From positions 1-64,000 of the forward strand of contig JAADDE010000001.1 of NCBI GenBank assembly GCA_013154085.1: DNA of 64,000 nt. Direction: 5' to 3'. The notes beneath the pieces were generated by a model, which did no database searches, was not told the origin of the DNA, and saw only the letters and a list, made by a program, of their open reading frames with translations. The position numbers and the translations under genes were made by a program. Below are positions 9,971 to 20,456 of the stretch, one piece after another (position 1 is the first letter of the stretch; each line of letters opens with the position of its first letter). Source of the DNA: Thermoproteota archaeon. Its GTDB lineage: Archaea; Thermoproteota; Thermoprotei_A; Sulfolobales; Ignicoccaceae.

Positions 9971-10162
9971 GTGAACCAGCTGAGGCGCGGCTTGATAACG
10001 GAGATCATCGCCACTTACTTGACACCGATAAACATGCTCCTATTCTTAACATTCTTCATGACTGTACTGGTTATGGCATGGTTCATCAACGTCTGGTGGA
10101 CCATGGAGCAACAGAGACTTATGGTTTTGCAGGCTGTTCAAGGACAAGTGGTATCGCCCTAG
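9971..10162 (+). CDS. Small single-pass membrane protein
   Basis: 63-aa ORF with one strong hydrophobic segment (INMLLFLTFFMTVLVMAWFI). Confidence 0.4.
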   Translation: MNQLRRGLITEIIATYLTPINMLLFLTFFMTVLVMAWFINVWWTMEQQRLMVLQAVQGQVVSP

Positions 10163-10740
10163 AGGTAGGCCTTCAGTACCACATACCCCTTCTTCTTCTT
10201 GCGGTCAACCTCACTGAAGATGGACCTCATCAGTCCTTCGGCCCACTCTCCTCCTTGGGCGAAGACCATCTGAAGGACCCCGCCCGGAGCGAGCCTCTCG
10301 GCAGCACCTTCAATGATCTTCTGCACCACTTCCCTTCCAGCTGAGAGTGGAGGGTTGCTGACTATCGTGGCAAAGTCTTTAATTCCGAGTCCGTCAACGG
10401 CTTCATAGAGATCACCCAAGAGGACTGTTGCCTTTACCGAGTTCAGCTCCACGTTCTTCTTGGCCGCCTCTACGGCCTTCGGGTTCACATCTGTCATTAT
10501 CACATCAAGAGACGGGTTCATCTTAGCCATAACAATGCCGAGCACGCCATATCCGCAGCCCACGTCTAGCGCCCTTCCCTCTTTTGGGATTTCCATCATT
10601 TCGGCCAATAAGAGAGTTCCCTTATCTACCTTCTTGCTGGAGAACAAACCAAGCGGAACTATGAACGTGAAGGGGTGCCCCCGGATCCAGGCTCCAATGG
10701 TGCTTGGCCTCCCTCCCTTACCGCCTTTGTAGTAGTGCAT
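10159..10740 (-). CDS. Class I SAM-dependent methyltransferase, RsmC-like
   Basis: ALDVGCGYGVLGIVMA motif I and SNPPLSAG (NPP) motif. Confidence 0.85.
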   Translation of the reverse strand: MHYYKGGKGGRPSTIGAWIRGHPFTFIVPLGLFSSKKVDKGTLLLAEMMEIPKEGRALDVGCGYGVLGIVMAKMNPSLDVIMTDVNPKAVEAAKKNVELNSVKATVLLGDLYEAVDGLGIKDFATIVSNPPLSAGREVVQKIIEGAAERLAPGGVLQMVFAQGGEWAEGLMRSIFSEVDRKKKKGYVVLKAYL

Positions 10741-10779
10741 ATTCCCCCCATGTATGGGCGCACGGAGGGGTAGAAGGGC

Positions 10780-11037
10780 TTGGACCTACAGTCGCTGGGC
10801 CTGAGCGTAATATTTCTCGGCATATTATTGGTGTTCTTGGGGATGATATTAATGGTATTGGGCTCCGTTGGGAGGGCTGAGTGGGGCGGAGGCTTGGTGG
10901 TGTTCGTCGGCCCCATACCGATTGCCGTAGGGGGAGGAAGGCTGGGCAAGATAGCTTTATTAATTGCAGTCCTCTTAGCAATAGCAATGATGTTGATGAT
11001 AGTTATAAGCTACCGGATGGGATTAGCTAAGTACTAG
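10780..11037 (+). CDS. Small membrane protein, TIGR00304/DUF131-like
   Basis: Two hydrophobic segments flanking VVFVGPIPIAVGGGR. Confidence 0.65.
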   Translation: MDLQSLGLSVIFLGILLVFLGMILMVLGSVGRAEWGGGLVVFVGPIPIAVGGGRLGKIALLIAVLLAIAMMLMIVISYRMGLAKY

Positions 11038-12248
11038 AACACTTGGACCTTACCTTCGAGTATGTCTTTAGTTATTTGCGGTATTTTGTCCAACTCGGCT
11101 TCAACAATTTCCCTGACGCGCTTCTCTATTGTGGGGTCCAGCTCTCCTTTTACCCTCACTGCGGCCACCAGCGGGTCCGTTATCGGCCTCCCTATCTGGC
11201 TCAGCAACTCGACGTAAACCTCGCCAGTCTCGGGCACTTCTTCAACAACCTTCTTAGCGATTATATTTGCAGCCACGTTGTAGAGCTTGCCTACGTGATT
11301 TACGGGGTTCTTACCCGCTGCGGCCTCGAGACTCATGGGCCTCATGGGAGTTATCAAACCGTTCACGCGGTTCCCTCTGCCGGTCGCGCCATCGTCCCCG
11401 TGCTCGGCGCTGGTCCCCGTAACCGTTAGGTAGAATATGCCCTCTTCCGGCTTGTCCGCAGTGTTCACGAACACTTCGACTTCGTGGTTCGGCGCGGTCT
11501 CTCTCGCCACCTCCTCTACGACTTCCTTTATTTCTTCCTTCACAGCCCCGTACTCTCCCGGATCCCGTACGTACCTCGACACTATGGCGGCTGCTACCGT
11601 TAGCTTTATTTTGTTCCTCAGCCTGAGCCCCATAACCTTTATGTCCTCACCTAGTGCCTTTATCTTGGATTTGGTTTGAGGGGAGTTGAGCGTTCGCTCC
11701 ACTCGGTACACCGTTTCCTCAAGCGTGCTGAACGGGGCAAACCCCACGCCCACAGAGGTGTCGTTAGCCAAGGGAACCGTTTTGCCGAGCTCAAATACCC
11801 CAACGAGGTCTGCAGAGCCCTTGCCGACCTTATAGTCAACGACGACATGGTGCTCTACGTCAAGATGTGGTATGTTTTTCTTAAGCCAGTCTTTGGCGGC
11901 CCTCAGCAGTATGGTTCCGAGAGGTACTTGCACGACGCCGTCGTCGGTCCGGACCTCCGTGACCGCCCTACCAGATATTATTATGTAAATCGGTTGCAGG
12001 ACGTCGCCTCCTCCGAAGCGCGGGGCGGCTTGTCCGCCCACCAGCAACGTCTTATCCAAGTTGTGGTGGAAGATGTGGCCGAACTCATTTAAGTAGTATA
12101 AGGAGAGTTGCCGGCTGGCTTCCTCGGAGACGGCGTCGGAAATGTAATCGGGGTGGCCGGTTCCCTTCCGCTCAACTATCTCTACATCGAGTTCGTCTTG
12201 GCGGGGTAAGCTGAGCCGGGTCACCGTCACGTTCTTCACTTTCACCAC
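11034..12248 (-). CDS. mat: S-adenosylmethionine synthetase, archaeal type
   Basis: [72 protein letters not shown]. Confidence 0.95.
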   Translation of the reverse strand: MVKVKNVTVTRLSLPRQDELDVEIVERKGTGHPDYISDAVSEEASRQLSLYYLNEFGHIFHHNLDKTLLVGGQAAPRFGGGDVLQPIYIIISGRAVTEVRTDDGVVQVPLGTILLRAAKDWLKKNIPHLDVEHHVVVDYKVGKGSADLVGVFELGKTVPLANDTSVGVGFAPFSTLEETVYRVERTLNSPQTKSKIKALGEDIKVMGLRLRNKIKLTVAAAIVSRYVRDPGEYGAVKEEIKEVVEEVARETAPNHEVEVFVNTADKPEEGIFYLTVTGTSAEHGDDGATGRGNRVNGLITPMRPMSLEAAAGKNPVNHVGKLYNVAANIIAKKVVEEVPETGEVYVELLSQIGRPITDPLVAAVRVKGELDPTIEKRVREIVEAELDKIPQITKDILEGKVQVF

Positions 12249-12524
12249 CTACTTCATAACCTTGTGGTAGTCCAAACTTACGAAGAGCACGTAACTGCCT
12301 CTGATCATTATTCTGCCGTACTTGGCTACGGGCTCCCCGGTCTCTGGAGAGAGCTCCTCACAGTCGTCAAGTATCAAGTTCATTGTGTTGTCCGTGAACA
12401 CAAGCTTCCCCACATATTCACTGCCGTCCTTCAGCTTCACCAGTACGACGTTGTCCACTGCGGCCCTTAGGTACTTCAGGGGACTCTCTAGGTTCAGCTT
12501 GGGCTTTTCTTGAGCGCGCGGCAC
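12249..12524 (-). CDS. LSm/Sm-like RNA-binding protein
   Basis: Sm1 ([31 protein letters not shown]) and Sm2 ([14 protein letters not shown]). Confidence 0.9.
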   Translation of the reverse strand: MPRAQEKPKLNLESPLKYLRAAVDNVVLVKLKDGSEYVGKLVFTDNTMNLILDDCEELSPETGEPVAKYGRIMIRGSYVLFVSLDYHKVMK

Positions 12525-12586
12525 GCTTTCTTCCCCGCCTTCGATACGCGACTTGGTTAGCTTAAAGAGGTTCCCTAGGCACCAAT

Positions 12587-12596
12587 CTTATATAAC
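12587..12596 (+). promoter_or_regulatory. Putative TATA box for pdxST
   Basis: cttatataac about 37-46 nt upstream of the likely ATG at 12633. Confidence 0.5.
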
Positions 12597-12632
12597 ATTG
12601 GTCCAGCGACCCCTTCTGGGTTCTGAGGCTTG

Positions 12633-13664
12633 ATGCTCTCTCAGAGAGACCGCCTCGTGGAGGTAGGCTTTGACGCGATAGTGACGTTCTTCTATAAGCT
12701 GGCCGAAGCTGCAGACAAGCTCAAGGAGGAAGGTCTTTGGACGTACTTGCCGGATCCCTCAGAGACCCTCCGGGAAGTGGCGACCGGAACCCTCAGAGTG
12801 AAGCTAGGCTTCCCCGTATATCAGAAAGGCGGAGTCATAATGGACGTTACCAACACAGAGCAAGCGGGAATCGCGGAGGACGCGGGCGCTGTGGCTGTCA
12901 TGGTGCTTGACAAGTTGCCGTACGACATCCGGAAGGCCGGAGGCGTCGCTAGAATGGCAGACGTAAACGTAATAAAGGAAGTAATGAACTCCATATCCCT
13001 ACCGGTTATGGCAAAGGTGAGGATAGGACACTTCGTAGAAGCAAAGGTGTTAGAGGCGCTGGGTGTTGATATGATAGACGAGAGCGAAGTTCTGACCCCT
13101 GCAGACGAGAAGCACCACATCAATAAGTGGCAGTTCAAAGTACCGTTCGTCAACGGAGCCAGGAACCTCGGGGAGGCGCTGAGGAGGATAAGCGAGGGAG
13201 CGTCCATGATAAGGACCAAGGGAGAGGCGGGCACCGGCAACGTGGCCGAAGCGGTCAGACACATGAAGACTGTAATGAGGGAGCTGAAGGAATTAACTGC
13301 GATGCCAGAGGAGGACAGAGTGCTCAAAGCAAGAGAAATGGGCGTCAGCTACGAGCTAGTGGAGCTAGCGGTCAGACTTAGAAGGTTGCCCGTGGTGAAC
13401 TTCGCCGCCGGAGGGATTGCCACTCCGGCCGATGCGGCCCTCATGATGTGGCTGGGTGCCGACGGGGTGTTTGTCGGTTCCGGAATATTCAAGAGCGAAG
13501 ATCCCCGCCAGAGGGCAGAAGCAATAGTGCTGGCAACTTCCCTCTGGTCTGAGCCAGAGGCGGTGCTTGAGGCCCAATCCATGATTAGCGAGCGGAAGAG
13601 CATGATGGGTATAGACATAAGGACCTTGAAGCCCGAAGAGCTCCTCCAAGTGAGGGGTGAGTGA
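12633..13664 (+). CDS. pdxS: Pyridoxal 5'-phosphate synthase subunit PdxS
   Basis: [75 protein letters not shown]. Confidence 0.96.
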   Translation: MLSQRDRLVEVGFDAIVTFFYKLAEAADKLKEEGLWTYLPDPSETLREVATGTLRVKLGFPVYQKGGVIMDVTNTEQAGIAEDAGAVAVMVLDKLPYDIRKAGGVARMADVNVIKEVMNSISLPVMAKVRIGHFVEAKVLEALGVDMIDESEVLTPADEKHHINKWQFKVPFVNGARNLGEALRRISEGASMIRTKGEAGTGNVAEAVRHMKTVMRELKELTAMPEEDRVLKAREMGVSYELVELAVRLRRLPVVNFAAGGIATPADAALMMWLGADGVFVGSGIFKSEDPRQRAEAIVLATSLWSEPEAVLEAQSMISERKSMMGIDIRTLKPEELLQVRGE

Positions 13665-14260
13665 GCTTGAAGCTCGGCGTCCTGGCGTTGCAAGGAGGGA
13701 TAGTGGAGCACGTGCATATGCTGAGAAGGGCTGCGGAGAGGCTGGGCGTGAGCGCGGAGGTAATTGAGGTCCGGAAGCCAAGCCACGTCGAGGGGCTGAG
13801 GGCGCTGGTTATACCCGGCGGAGAGAGCACTGCGATGTATAGGCTGGGCAAGAGGACCGGAGTGGCAGAGCCCTTGAGAGAAGCCATCTTGGAGGGCTTG
13901 CCCACTTTGGGCACGTGCGCCGGCGCGGCTTTGCTGGCGAAGGAAGTGGAAGACAGGCAGAGCGGACGCAAGTACGAGCCTCTGCTGGCGGTCGCAGACT
14001 TCAAGGTAGTTAGGAACTACTTCGGACGCCAGCGCGAGAGCTTTGAGGCGGAGCTGGAAGTAAAGGGAATAGGCAAGTTCAGGGGGGTGTTCATAAGAGC
14101 GCCCGTAATCGTGCCCCGCTCCGACAGCGTCGCCGTGCTCTCTGAATACAAAGGGGAACCAGTTATGGTCAAGCAGGGCAATGTCATTGCAACTGCCTTC
14201 CATCCCGAACTGACATCGAACACCAAGATACATGAAATGCTTATCGAGATGGCCCGTTAA
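13661..14260 (+). CDS. pdxT: Pyridoxal 5'-phosphate synthase glutaminase subunit PdxT
   Basis: [40 protein letters not shown]. Start overlaps the pdxS stop (GTGA). Confidence 0.96.
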   Translation: MSLKLGVLALQGGIVEHVHMLRRAAERLGVSAEVIEVRKPSHVEGLRALVIPGGESTAMYRLGKRTGVAEPLREAILEGLPTLGTCAGAALLAKEVEDRQSGRKYEPLLAVADFKVVRNYFGRQRESFEAELEVKGIGKFRGVFIRAPVIVPRSDSVAVLSEYKGEPVMVKQGNVIATAFHPELTSNTKIHEMLIEMAR

Positions 14261-14321
14261 CGCGAAAATACCTACTTATTAAGATTAGGCGCCCCGTACT
14301 TCCGGAGGGTGACGTCGCCAG

Positions 14322-14867
14322 TTGCCGAGATTCCCCTCAGCGCTGTTGCAAGCGTACAGCGTGCTAGAGGAGACGTCGCCAGCAATAGCTAGGGATTCAT
14401 TGGAGGAGATACTTGCGGAATTCAACAAGCTGACAGTATACACCGAAGTACTGAGAACGTACTTGGACTACCTCAAGATAATGGTTGAGTCGCTCGAGGC
14501 AAACGACAATGCCTCCCGGGACGCGTGGAGGCTCGGACTGATCTTGGATGTTCTGAGAAATGTCAAGGATGTAGTCGAAAAATTGGAGGAGAGCAAGAAA
14601 GAGGTAGAAAAAATAATGAACAAGATAGGCTCGGAGCTGGGCAATGCTTGCAGCGACTGCAAGGCGCTCGAGAATCTGAGGGATGCACTCCAAAGCTGGG
14701 AAGAGTGGAAGCTTTTGAATCTGTGTAAGCTCAAAGCCGAAATAAAAAGCATCAACAAGCTTCTGAGAGAAAAGCTCCTAAGCTACGGCTCTAAGGACAA
14801 GAAGGGGATCCTCCCCTTTCAGCGGGACACCCACCAGAGGAAGGGAAAGGCCAACAGTGCCACGTAG
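14322..14867 (+). CDS. Hypothetical coiled-coil protein
   Basis: Long amphipathic helices; convergent 3' overlap with the signal peptidase gene. Confidence 0.5.
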   Translation: MPRFPSALLQAYSVLEETSPAIARDSLEEILAEFNKLTVYTEVLRTYLDYLKIMVESLEANDNASRDAWRLGLILDVLRNVKDVVEKLEESKKEVEKIMNKIGSELGNACSDCKALENLRDALQSWEEWKLLNLCKLKAEIKSINKLLREKLLSYGSKDKKGILPFQRDTHQRKGKANSAT

Positions 14868-15313
14868 CCTAAGTAAGGCACCTTAAGCACGTGACCCCAA
14901 GCGGACACTACCACTCCTTCCACGCGCGAGTAGGGTATTCCCGGGAGAGGCCTTCCCGTCCTGCAGTCGACGAATTGACCCAAGAAGAAGTCGCTGTCCG
15001 GATTATTGTCGCCCTTCGTAACGTAGTAATATTCATTATCCATTTTGACTATCTTAATTACTCGATGTATTATCAGCGGACCTTGACAAGACTGGTAAAC
15101 GACGATGTCTCCTACCTTGATATCCTCCGGGCCAGCCCCCCTAACCACGACCAAGTCCCCGCGCTCGAGCGTCGGGAGCATGCTACCCGAGGCGACAGCC
15201 GCTAAAGGTACCCCCGTGTTCAGCACGAATTTGAGTATCGTCAATATTATCACTGCTTCCACGATAGCCTTTATCCATTCCAGAGCTTCCCTCTTGGCCC
15301 TTTCCGACTTCAT
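14819..15313 (-). CDS. Signal peptidase I (archaeal/Sec11-like)
   Basis: N-terminal TM, catalytic ASGSMLPTLERGDLVVV, GDIVVY, IIHRVI, TKGDNN. Start placed at MKSERAKREALEW. Confidence 0.85.
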   Translation of the reverse strand: MKSERAKREALEWIKAIVEAVIILTILKFVLNTGVPLAAVASGSMLPTLERGDLVVVRGAGPEDIKVGDIVVYQSCQGPLIIHRVIKIVKMDNEYYYVTKGDNNPDSDFFLGQFVDCRTGRPLPGIPYSRVEGVVVSAWGHVLKVPYLGYVALLAFPFLWWVSR

Positions 15314-16233
15314 TGCTGTCCTCCCACCAGCGCCACCAAGGCGAGGGTTATCAAGAGGGCGGCGAGGCTGAGCCTGCTGGGACCAGAGAAGGGGTCCTTC
15401 CATGCCGGCCGCTCTTTCAGCAATATGGATAGCAGTGCGGATGCCAAGGCGTAGCCGCCCAAGACCGCCCCGGAGCCTTCCACGCTGACCGACAGCGACA
15501 GGGCGATCAGCAATGGCACAGCGACGTTGGACATTCCCAAAAGAGCCCATGAGGGAGAGTAGGGGTAGAACGTCAGCTGAAAGAAGGCGCTGAGCATGAA
15601 CGCCAGTGCCCCGCTCCTCAGAGGCGAATACAAGCCCGTTATATCAGCGAGCGATGCGACATTCAAGGCTACTATTTCGGGCTTGACTCTCGGATACATT
15701 ACGATGAAATCTAGCCTTGCTATAAGCAAGGCTAGCGCCACGGACAGGAGAAGGGAGAGCGAGAGCGCCGTCGAGTACTTGCCCACATCGCACGCACCCT
15801 CCTTCACCTCGAAGACGGGCAGGAAGGAGGGAAGCGGAGATGGGACGGCTACAGCAAAGGAGGCGAGCTCGAAGCCGAGCGCCCTCGCGAGAGCGCCAGC
15901 GATGCTCAGCTGGAAGAAGGTTAGAAATAGAACCGTACCGGCGTACGCGCTGAAGGCGGTCCAGAGGTCCAACGTAGTCGCGCCCGATACCGAGTAGGCA
16001 AACGCGTAGGAAAGCGATAGGAATACTGCAACGCTGAGGGCGCTGACTGCCACCCTGCTCCTCGGCGCGCCCTTCTCGAGCAATACCAGAGGGCCCAAGG
16101 CCCTTCCGCGACCCTCGCAGCCGCAGACCTCCAGGGGCTCTGCTAACAGCGCGCCCTCTGATTCTGCTATGACACTACATGAGCCTCGGCACGTCGCCGA
16201 ACACTTCTCTTTCTTTTTTGACGAGACACTCAA
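15310..16233 (-). CDS. Polytopic membrane protein with Cys-rich N-terminus
   Basis: Many hydrophobic segments; N-terminus KEKCSATCRGSC...CGC. The start codon is uncertain because it overlaps rpoK by 59 nt. Confidence 0.5.
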   Translation of the reverse strand: MSVSSKKKEKCSATCRGSCSVIAESEGALLAEPLEVCGCEGRGRALGPLVLLEKGAPRSRVAVSALSVAVFLSLSYAFAYSVSGATTLDLWTAFSAYAGTVLFLTFFQLSIAGALARALGFELASFAVAVPSPLPSFLPVFEVKEGACDVGKYSTALSLSLLLSVALALLIARLDFIVMYPRVKPEIVALNVASLADITGLYSPLRSGALAFMLSAFFQLTFYPYSPSWALLGMSNVAVPLLIALSLSVSVEGSGAVLGGYALASALLSILLKERPAWKDPFSGPSRLSLAALLITLALVALVGGQQ

Positions 16234-16465
16234 GGGGTATCAGCGCCTCCCTGCCGCTCTGAGTTCTCCTCTTCACAGTTATTGGCAGTAGCCCTCGCTC
16301 CAGCTCTTCCTTTGCTATGAGGAGGGGGTCTTTGTTCGGTATTTTAGATATGTCTATCAGTGGAGGTGCTCCTATGGACAGCTGTAGCGCTCGGACGCCT
16401 ATTATTACCGCCCTTTCAAACTTCGTTAAGTGTGGAGGGCCCAGCTCTACGTCGCACTCGCTCAA
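16175..16465 (-). CDS. rpoK: DNA-directed RNA polymerase subunit K (Rpb6-like)
   Basis: LTKFERAVIIGVRALQLSIGAPPLID...DPLLIAKEELERGLLPITVKRR. Confidence 0.93.
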   Translation of the reverse strand: MSECDVELGPPHLTKFERAVIIGVRALQLSIGAPPLIDISKIPNKDPLLIAKEELERGLLPITVKRRTQSGREALIPLECLVKKEREVFGDVPRLM

Positions 16466-16500
16466 GGCAATCCCACCCCGCTTCGTGCGGGCATCTAAAT

Positions 16501-19500
16501 TTATTCGACATATATAGCTGGCTTTAGGGGCAACGGCTTCTTCTTGCCTCCTTCGTACACCTTCACTTCAATTGGAGCCCCCACCTCGCGCTCTATGACG
16601 GCTTTCAGCTCCGTAAGCGCTTCTACCTCGTCGAAGCGCCCGCTTTCGACGGCCTCCCTCAAGGTTTCGCTCAATCCAGTGGCCATTTCGTACAGCGCCT
16701 TCAAGTCCTTAGCAGCCTTCTTTCCATACAGCTTAACAGCGTCCGACATAAACTCCTTCAGCCCTTTGCCCTTCTTAACGTAATCTATTGCCGCCTTCAA
16801 GTAATCTGCTTGCTCTTTGGGCGCGACTTCAATTCTGATCTTCTTCGGGCTTGATATCTTGGCAACTTTGATAATCTCCTTGATATCCTCTATTACCTTT
16901 TCGACGTACTCCTTCGCGGCCTCGGCGATGGGATCCACCAGCTCCTCGTCCTTTGAAGGCCAGGGCTCTGTTACCACGAAGCTCTTGTGGCCCAGTCCGT
17001 GCCAAAGCTCTTCGGCGAAGTAAGGCGTGAACGGCGCCATCATCTTAACCCACCTCTCCACGACGTACTTCAGCACCCATTTGGCCACCTCGTCGAGACC
17101 TCTTCCCAGCGCATCTAGCTCTTGGAGGTACTGCTTCGTGCGGTTGAGCAATATGAAGTATAAGACGTTGGTGGCTTCTCTAGTCCTCAAGCTCTCCATT
17201 AGATAAGTAACGTTTTCCACATCTTTTACGAACGCGCTGAGGTACCACGCGTCCAGCAAGCCGAGCCTTCCGGGCTTTTTGACCTCTACTCCTTTAACGA
17301 GCTCAACGATGTTCTTAATCTCCTTTAGGTTCGCTACTACCCTAGATACCATTTCTGTTCTGAAGTCTGCATCCGTGCCAAGCTCGGCCGAGTGGAGCAA
17401 CACGAGCCTTATGATGTCCGGCGCGTGCTGTTTGACCGCCACACTTATGGGTATGATGTTACCCAAACTCTTGCTCATCTTTTTGCCCTCTAAGTTCACG
17501 AACCCGTTAACCACTATCTGGCGGGGCCATTTGTCCTCCGGAAATATCGCTGCGTGGTTGAATATGAAGAACGTTAAGTGGTTCTTTATCAGGTCCTTGC
17601 CCGAATGCCTTGAGTCCACGGGATACCAATATTCAAAGCTCTCCCTAGCCGCTTTCAATATTTTCTCATCAATGCCGTATTTCTGCGAAATCTCCCTTAG
17701 GTCCCCCTTGCCTAATAATATGTAATCCCAGACCTCGGGCTCCAGTCTCTCCGGCGGGACGCCGGCGGAGCGGAGTATGTGATCAACTGTGTAGAAGGCC
17801 ATGTATATCGTCGAATCGCTCAAGCTCTCTATAATCCACCTCTTGTCCCACGGCAGAGGGGTGCCCAAACCCCTCGTCCGCGCACAAGCCCTCTTCTGGA
17901 GCCACTCTATAGTGTTTTCAAACTCCTTGCGGAAGCTCTCCGGCACTATCCTCATCTTCGCCAGCGCCCTCCGGGCTAGGCTTTTCCACTGAGGATCGCC
18001 GTAGTTCAAGAACCACTGGTCCTTGAGAACCTTCACCACTACTTCGTTGCCGAAGCGCGAGTACACGGGTCCGTTCTTTATCTCATAGAACGAATCTCCA
18101 GCGCCGAACAGCTTGAGCCACTTCGCAGTCTTCTCTCTCGCTTGAGGAACGGCCTCGCCGGCCATGAGAGCCTTGAGGGCGGCCACGAGCCTGGCCTCTC
18201 CCTTCACGCGCTCCAGCGCCTCTTCCATCAGTCTGCCCTTGCGGTATTCTAAGGAGTAGACCTCCTTAGTAGCCTCTTCCAGCATTTCTTTTTCCTTCGT
18301 GGTTCTTATGCCCATTTTCTCTACTACCGTTGGCGCTAAAGGACCATCAGTTCCGGGTACGCGAATGACTTGGACCGGCTTGATGCTCTTCGCTATCCTT
18401 CCGAATTCCGGATCCTCCTCCAGCTCCTTCAAGGCGACGTAGTCGAACGGCGCGTGCGCGGGTACGCTCATTACTACCCCCGTTGCGATGTTGGGGTCTA
18501 CGAAGGACGCAGGTAGCACGGGCACCTCTTCACCGGTGGCCGGATTTATGACCATCTTCCCCAAAATGTCAGATCCCTTCAATTCACCAATCTCCTTTGT
18601 GTTCTCCTTCTGAAACTTAATTTTGTAAGCAGCCTTCTCACTTAAGATCCACTTTTTGCCCTCAACCTCAACTATCTTATAAGTAGCGTCGGGGTTCACC
18701 CACACGTTGGTGACTCCAAAGACCGTCTCGGCCCTAAGCGTGGCGGCCGGTAGGTAGAGGTCCTCGTCCTTTATCTTGAAGAGTATTATGTCGTATTCCT
18801 CTATCTCGGGCTCTACGTCTCCCTTGGTGTCGTGCTGGCTTACTGGGGTGTTGTATACCGGATCCCAAGCCACCGGATGCGTGCCCCTCTCGACGTACCC
18901 TAGCTCGTAGAGCTTGTAGAACTGCCAAGTGATGAACTTTTGGAAGTCCGGGTCTATCGTAGTGAACTTCCTCCTCCAGTCTATCATATAGCCGAGCTCC
19001 TTCATCCCTTCCTCTGTGAGGGAGGCAAAGTAGTTAGCCATCGAGAGAGGTTCGGTCAGCTTTTTTACGTTTTCATAGGGTATTTCGAAGACTTTTGCGA
19101 ATAGCACCACGTACTCCAGGGCGTCGGCGCTGTCGAGCAAGTCTTCCCGTCCAATCTCCCTCAAGTACTCCTCCACAGCCTTGGAAATGGGCACTCCTTT
19201 CTCTTCCTTAATCTTCCAAATTTTCTCAATCACTTCTTCGGGACTTCCGAGGTCTTCCAGTATGGAGATGGCTTGCTTCACTTTCTCGCTCATAGCTATT
19301 ATAGGCGTGCCGGTGTAGTGGAATCCCATAGGAAAGAGTACGTTGAATCCCCTCATCCGCTTGAAGCGGGCGTATGCATCAGTTATGCTGTAAGTGCGCG
19401 AGTGGCCTAGGTGCATGGGGCTGTTGGGGTAGGGGAACGCGGCAGTGACGAAGAACTTCGGCCTCTCGGGATCTACGTCAGCCTCATGGAGGTGTGCCTT

Positions 19501-19560
19501 CTCCCACTCTCGCCGCCACTTCTTGGATATTTCCCGTAGGTAGGCCACGAAGTCCTCCAT
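16501..19560 (-). CDS. leuS: Leucyl-tRNA synthetase, archaeal type
   Basis: HIGH-like MHLGHS, KMSKS, CP1 editing domain. Start placed at MEDFVAYLREI. Confidence 0.95.
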   Translation of the reverse strand: MEDFVAYLREISKKWRREWEKAHLHEADVDPERPKFFVTAAFPYPNSPMHLGHSRTYSITDAYARFKRMRGFNVLFPMGFHYTGTPIIAMSEKVKQAISILEDLGSPEEVIEKIWKIKEEKGVPISKAVEEYLREIGREDLLDSADALEYVVLFAKVFEIPYENVKKLTEPLSMANYFASLTEEGMKELGYMIDWRRKFTTIDPDFQKFITWQFYKLYELGYVERGTHPVAWDPVYNTPVSQHDTKGDVEPEIEEYDIILFKIKDEDLYLPAATLRAETVFGVTNVWVNPDATYKIVEVEGKKWILSEKAAYKIKFQKENTKEIGELKGSDILGKMVINPATGEEVPVLPASFVDPNIATGVVMSVPAHAPFDYVALKELEEDPEFGRIAKSIKPVQVIRVPGTDGPLAPTVVEKMGIRTTKEKEMLEEATKEVYSLEYRKGRLMEEALERVKGEARLVAALKALMAGEAVPQAREKTAKWLKLFGAGDSFYEIKNGPVYSRFGNEVVVKVLKDQWFLNYGDPQWKSLARRALAKMRIVPESFRKEFENTIEWLQKRACARTRGLGTPLPWDKRWIIESLSDSTIYMAFYTVDHILRSAGVPPERLEPEVWDYILLGKGDLREISQKYGIDEKILKAARESFEYWYPVDSRHSGKDLIKNHLTFFIFNHAAIFPEDKWPRQIVVNGFVNLEGKKMSKSLGNIIPISVAVKQHAPDIIRLVLLHSAELGTDADFRTEMVSRVVANLKEIKNIVELVKGVEVKKPGRLGLLDAWYLSAFVKDVENVTYLMESLRTREATNVLYFILLNRTKQYLQELDALGRGLDEVAKWVLKYVVERWVKMMAPFTPYFAEELWHGLGHKSFVVTEPWPSKDEELVDPIAEAAKEYVEKVIEDIKEIIKVAKISSPKKIRIEVAPKEQADYLKAAIDYVKKGKGLKEFMSDAVKLYGKKAAKDLKALYEMATGLSETLREAVESGRFDEVEALTELKAVIEREVGAPIEVKVYEGGKKKPLPLKPAIYVE

Positions 19561-19752
19561 TGGTCCCCCCACTCGGCGTCTTGGGAGGGTTTTTCGATTT
19601 CTTCCAGCACGCGCTCGTGCGGGAACTTGAAGCCCAGTGGGTTTTCTACCAAGGCCGCGTCCCGGGAGCTGTGGTTACACGGGGTAATCACCCTTTCTCA
19701 ATTTTGGTACACAACAAAGATCGTTTACGCAATGAGGAATTACGTTTAGCAA

Positions 19753-20367
19753 TTGAGAGATCGATTCCCCCATTACCTCATTAAAAAGTACGCCCCCGAG
19801 AGAAGCTGGGGAGCTCGCGTGGACGATCGCGAGGTAAAGATACTCCAAGCGGTAGCCTTCTTCTACCAGACGTACTTCCGGAACATTACGTTCAGGGCCC
19901 TTCCCAAGGAGCTCAAGAGGCTCGTGGGCGACACGGCCTACGGAGTCATCGTTAGAATAGTGTCCCAAGCGTCAATAGTGGCAGTGCCGACCATGGCAAA
20001 AATGATGGGCTACAGAATAGAGGGCGAGGACGCTCTGAAGGCGCTGGTCGATCTCAACAACAAGTGCCACGTTGAGCTCTACGAAGAAACAAAGAAGCTG
20101 GGTACTATAGGAGAAATAGGGCTCATCCCGACCGAGTATGACGGCAAAAAGGCCTACTTCTACATTGAGGGAGAGTGCCCGGAGGACATAGTGGAGTTCG
20201 CTCCGTACGTAGGAATAGTGTATGGTATATCAAAGGCCTTGGGCTTGGAGGACATTACAGCAATAAGGGAGGAACGAATGAAGAGGCTCGTCAAATCTAA
20301 GTACGTAGTCTATCCGAAGAAAGAGGGAGACAAGTGCATGGTTGTTGTAGAAAAGCTGGAGGACTGA
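19753..20367 (+). CDS. Conserved hypothetical protein
   Basis: Natural-composition ORF. A GTG at 19819 (VDDREVKILQ), preceded by cattaaaaag and a ggggag motif, may be the true start. Confidence 0.55.
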   Translation: MRDRFPHYLIKKYAPERSWGARVDDREVKILQAVAFFYQTYFRNITFRALPKELKRLVGDTAYGVIVRIVSQASIVAVPTMAKMMGYRIEGEDALKALVDLNNKCHVELYEETKKLGTIGEIGLIPTEYDGKKAYFYIEGECPEDIVEFAPYVGIVYGISKALGLEDITAIREERMKRLVKSKYVVYPKKEGDKCMVVVEKLED

Positions 20368-20456
20368 AGTTAATACTTTCAGTACGGTCCCCTTAGAGGG
20401 GATCCGACGTAGAAGGCCTGAGCGAAAAGGAGCGGCGAGCTCTGGAGAACATAATC

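Noticed and set aside
12821-13327. 168-aa antisense ORF inside pdxS, and similar long antisense ORFs (e.g. 13349-14233, 37099-38049, 50673-51869)
   Set aside because: Shadow ORFs antisense to strongly supported genes, with low-complexity or unnatural composition.
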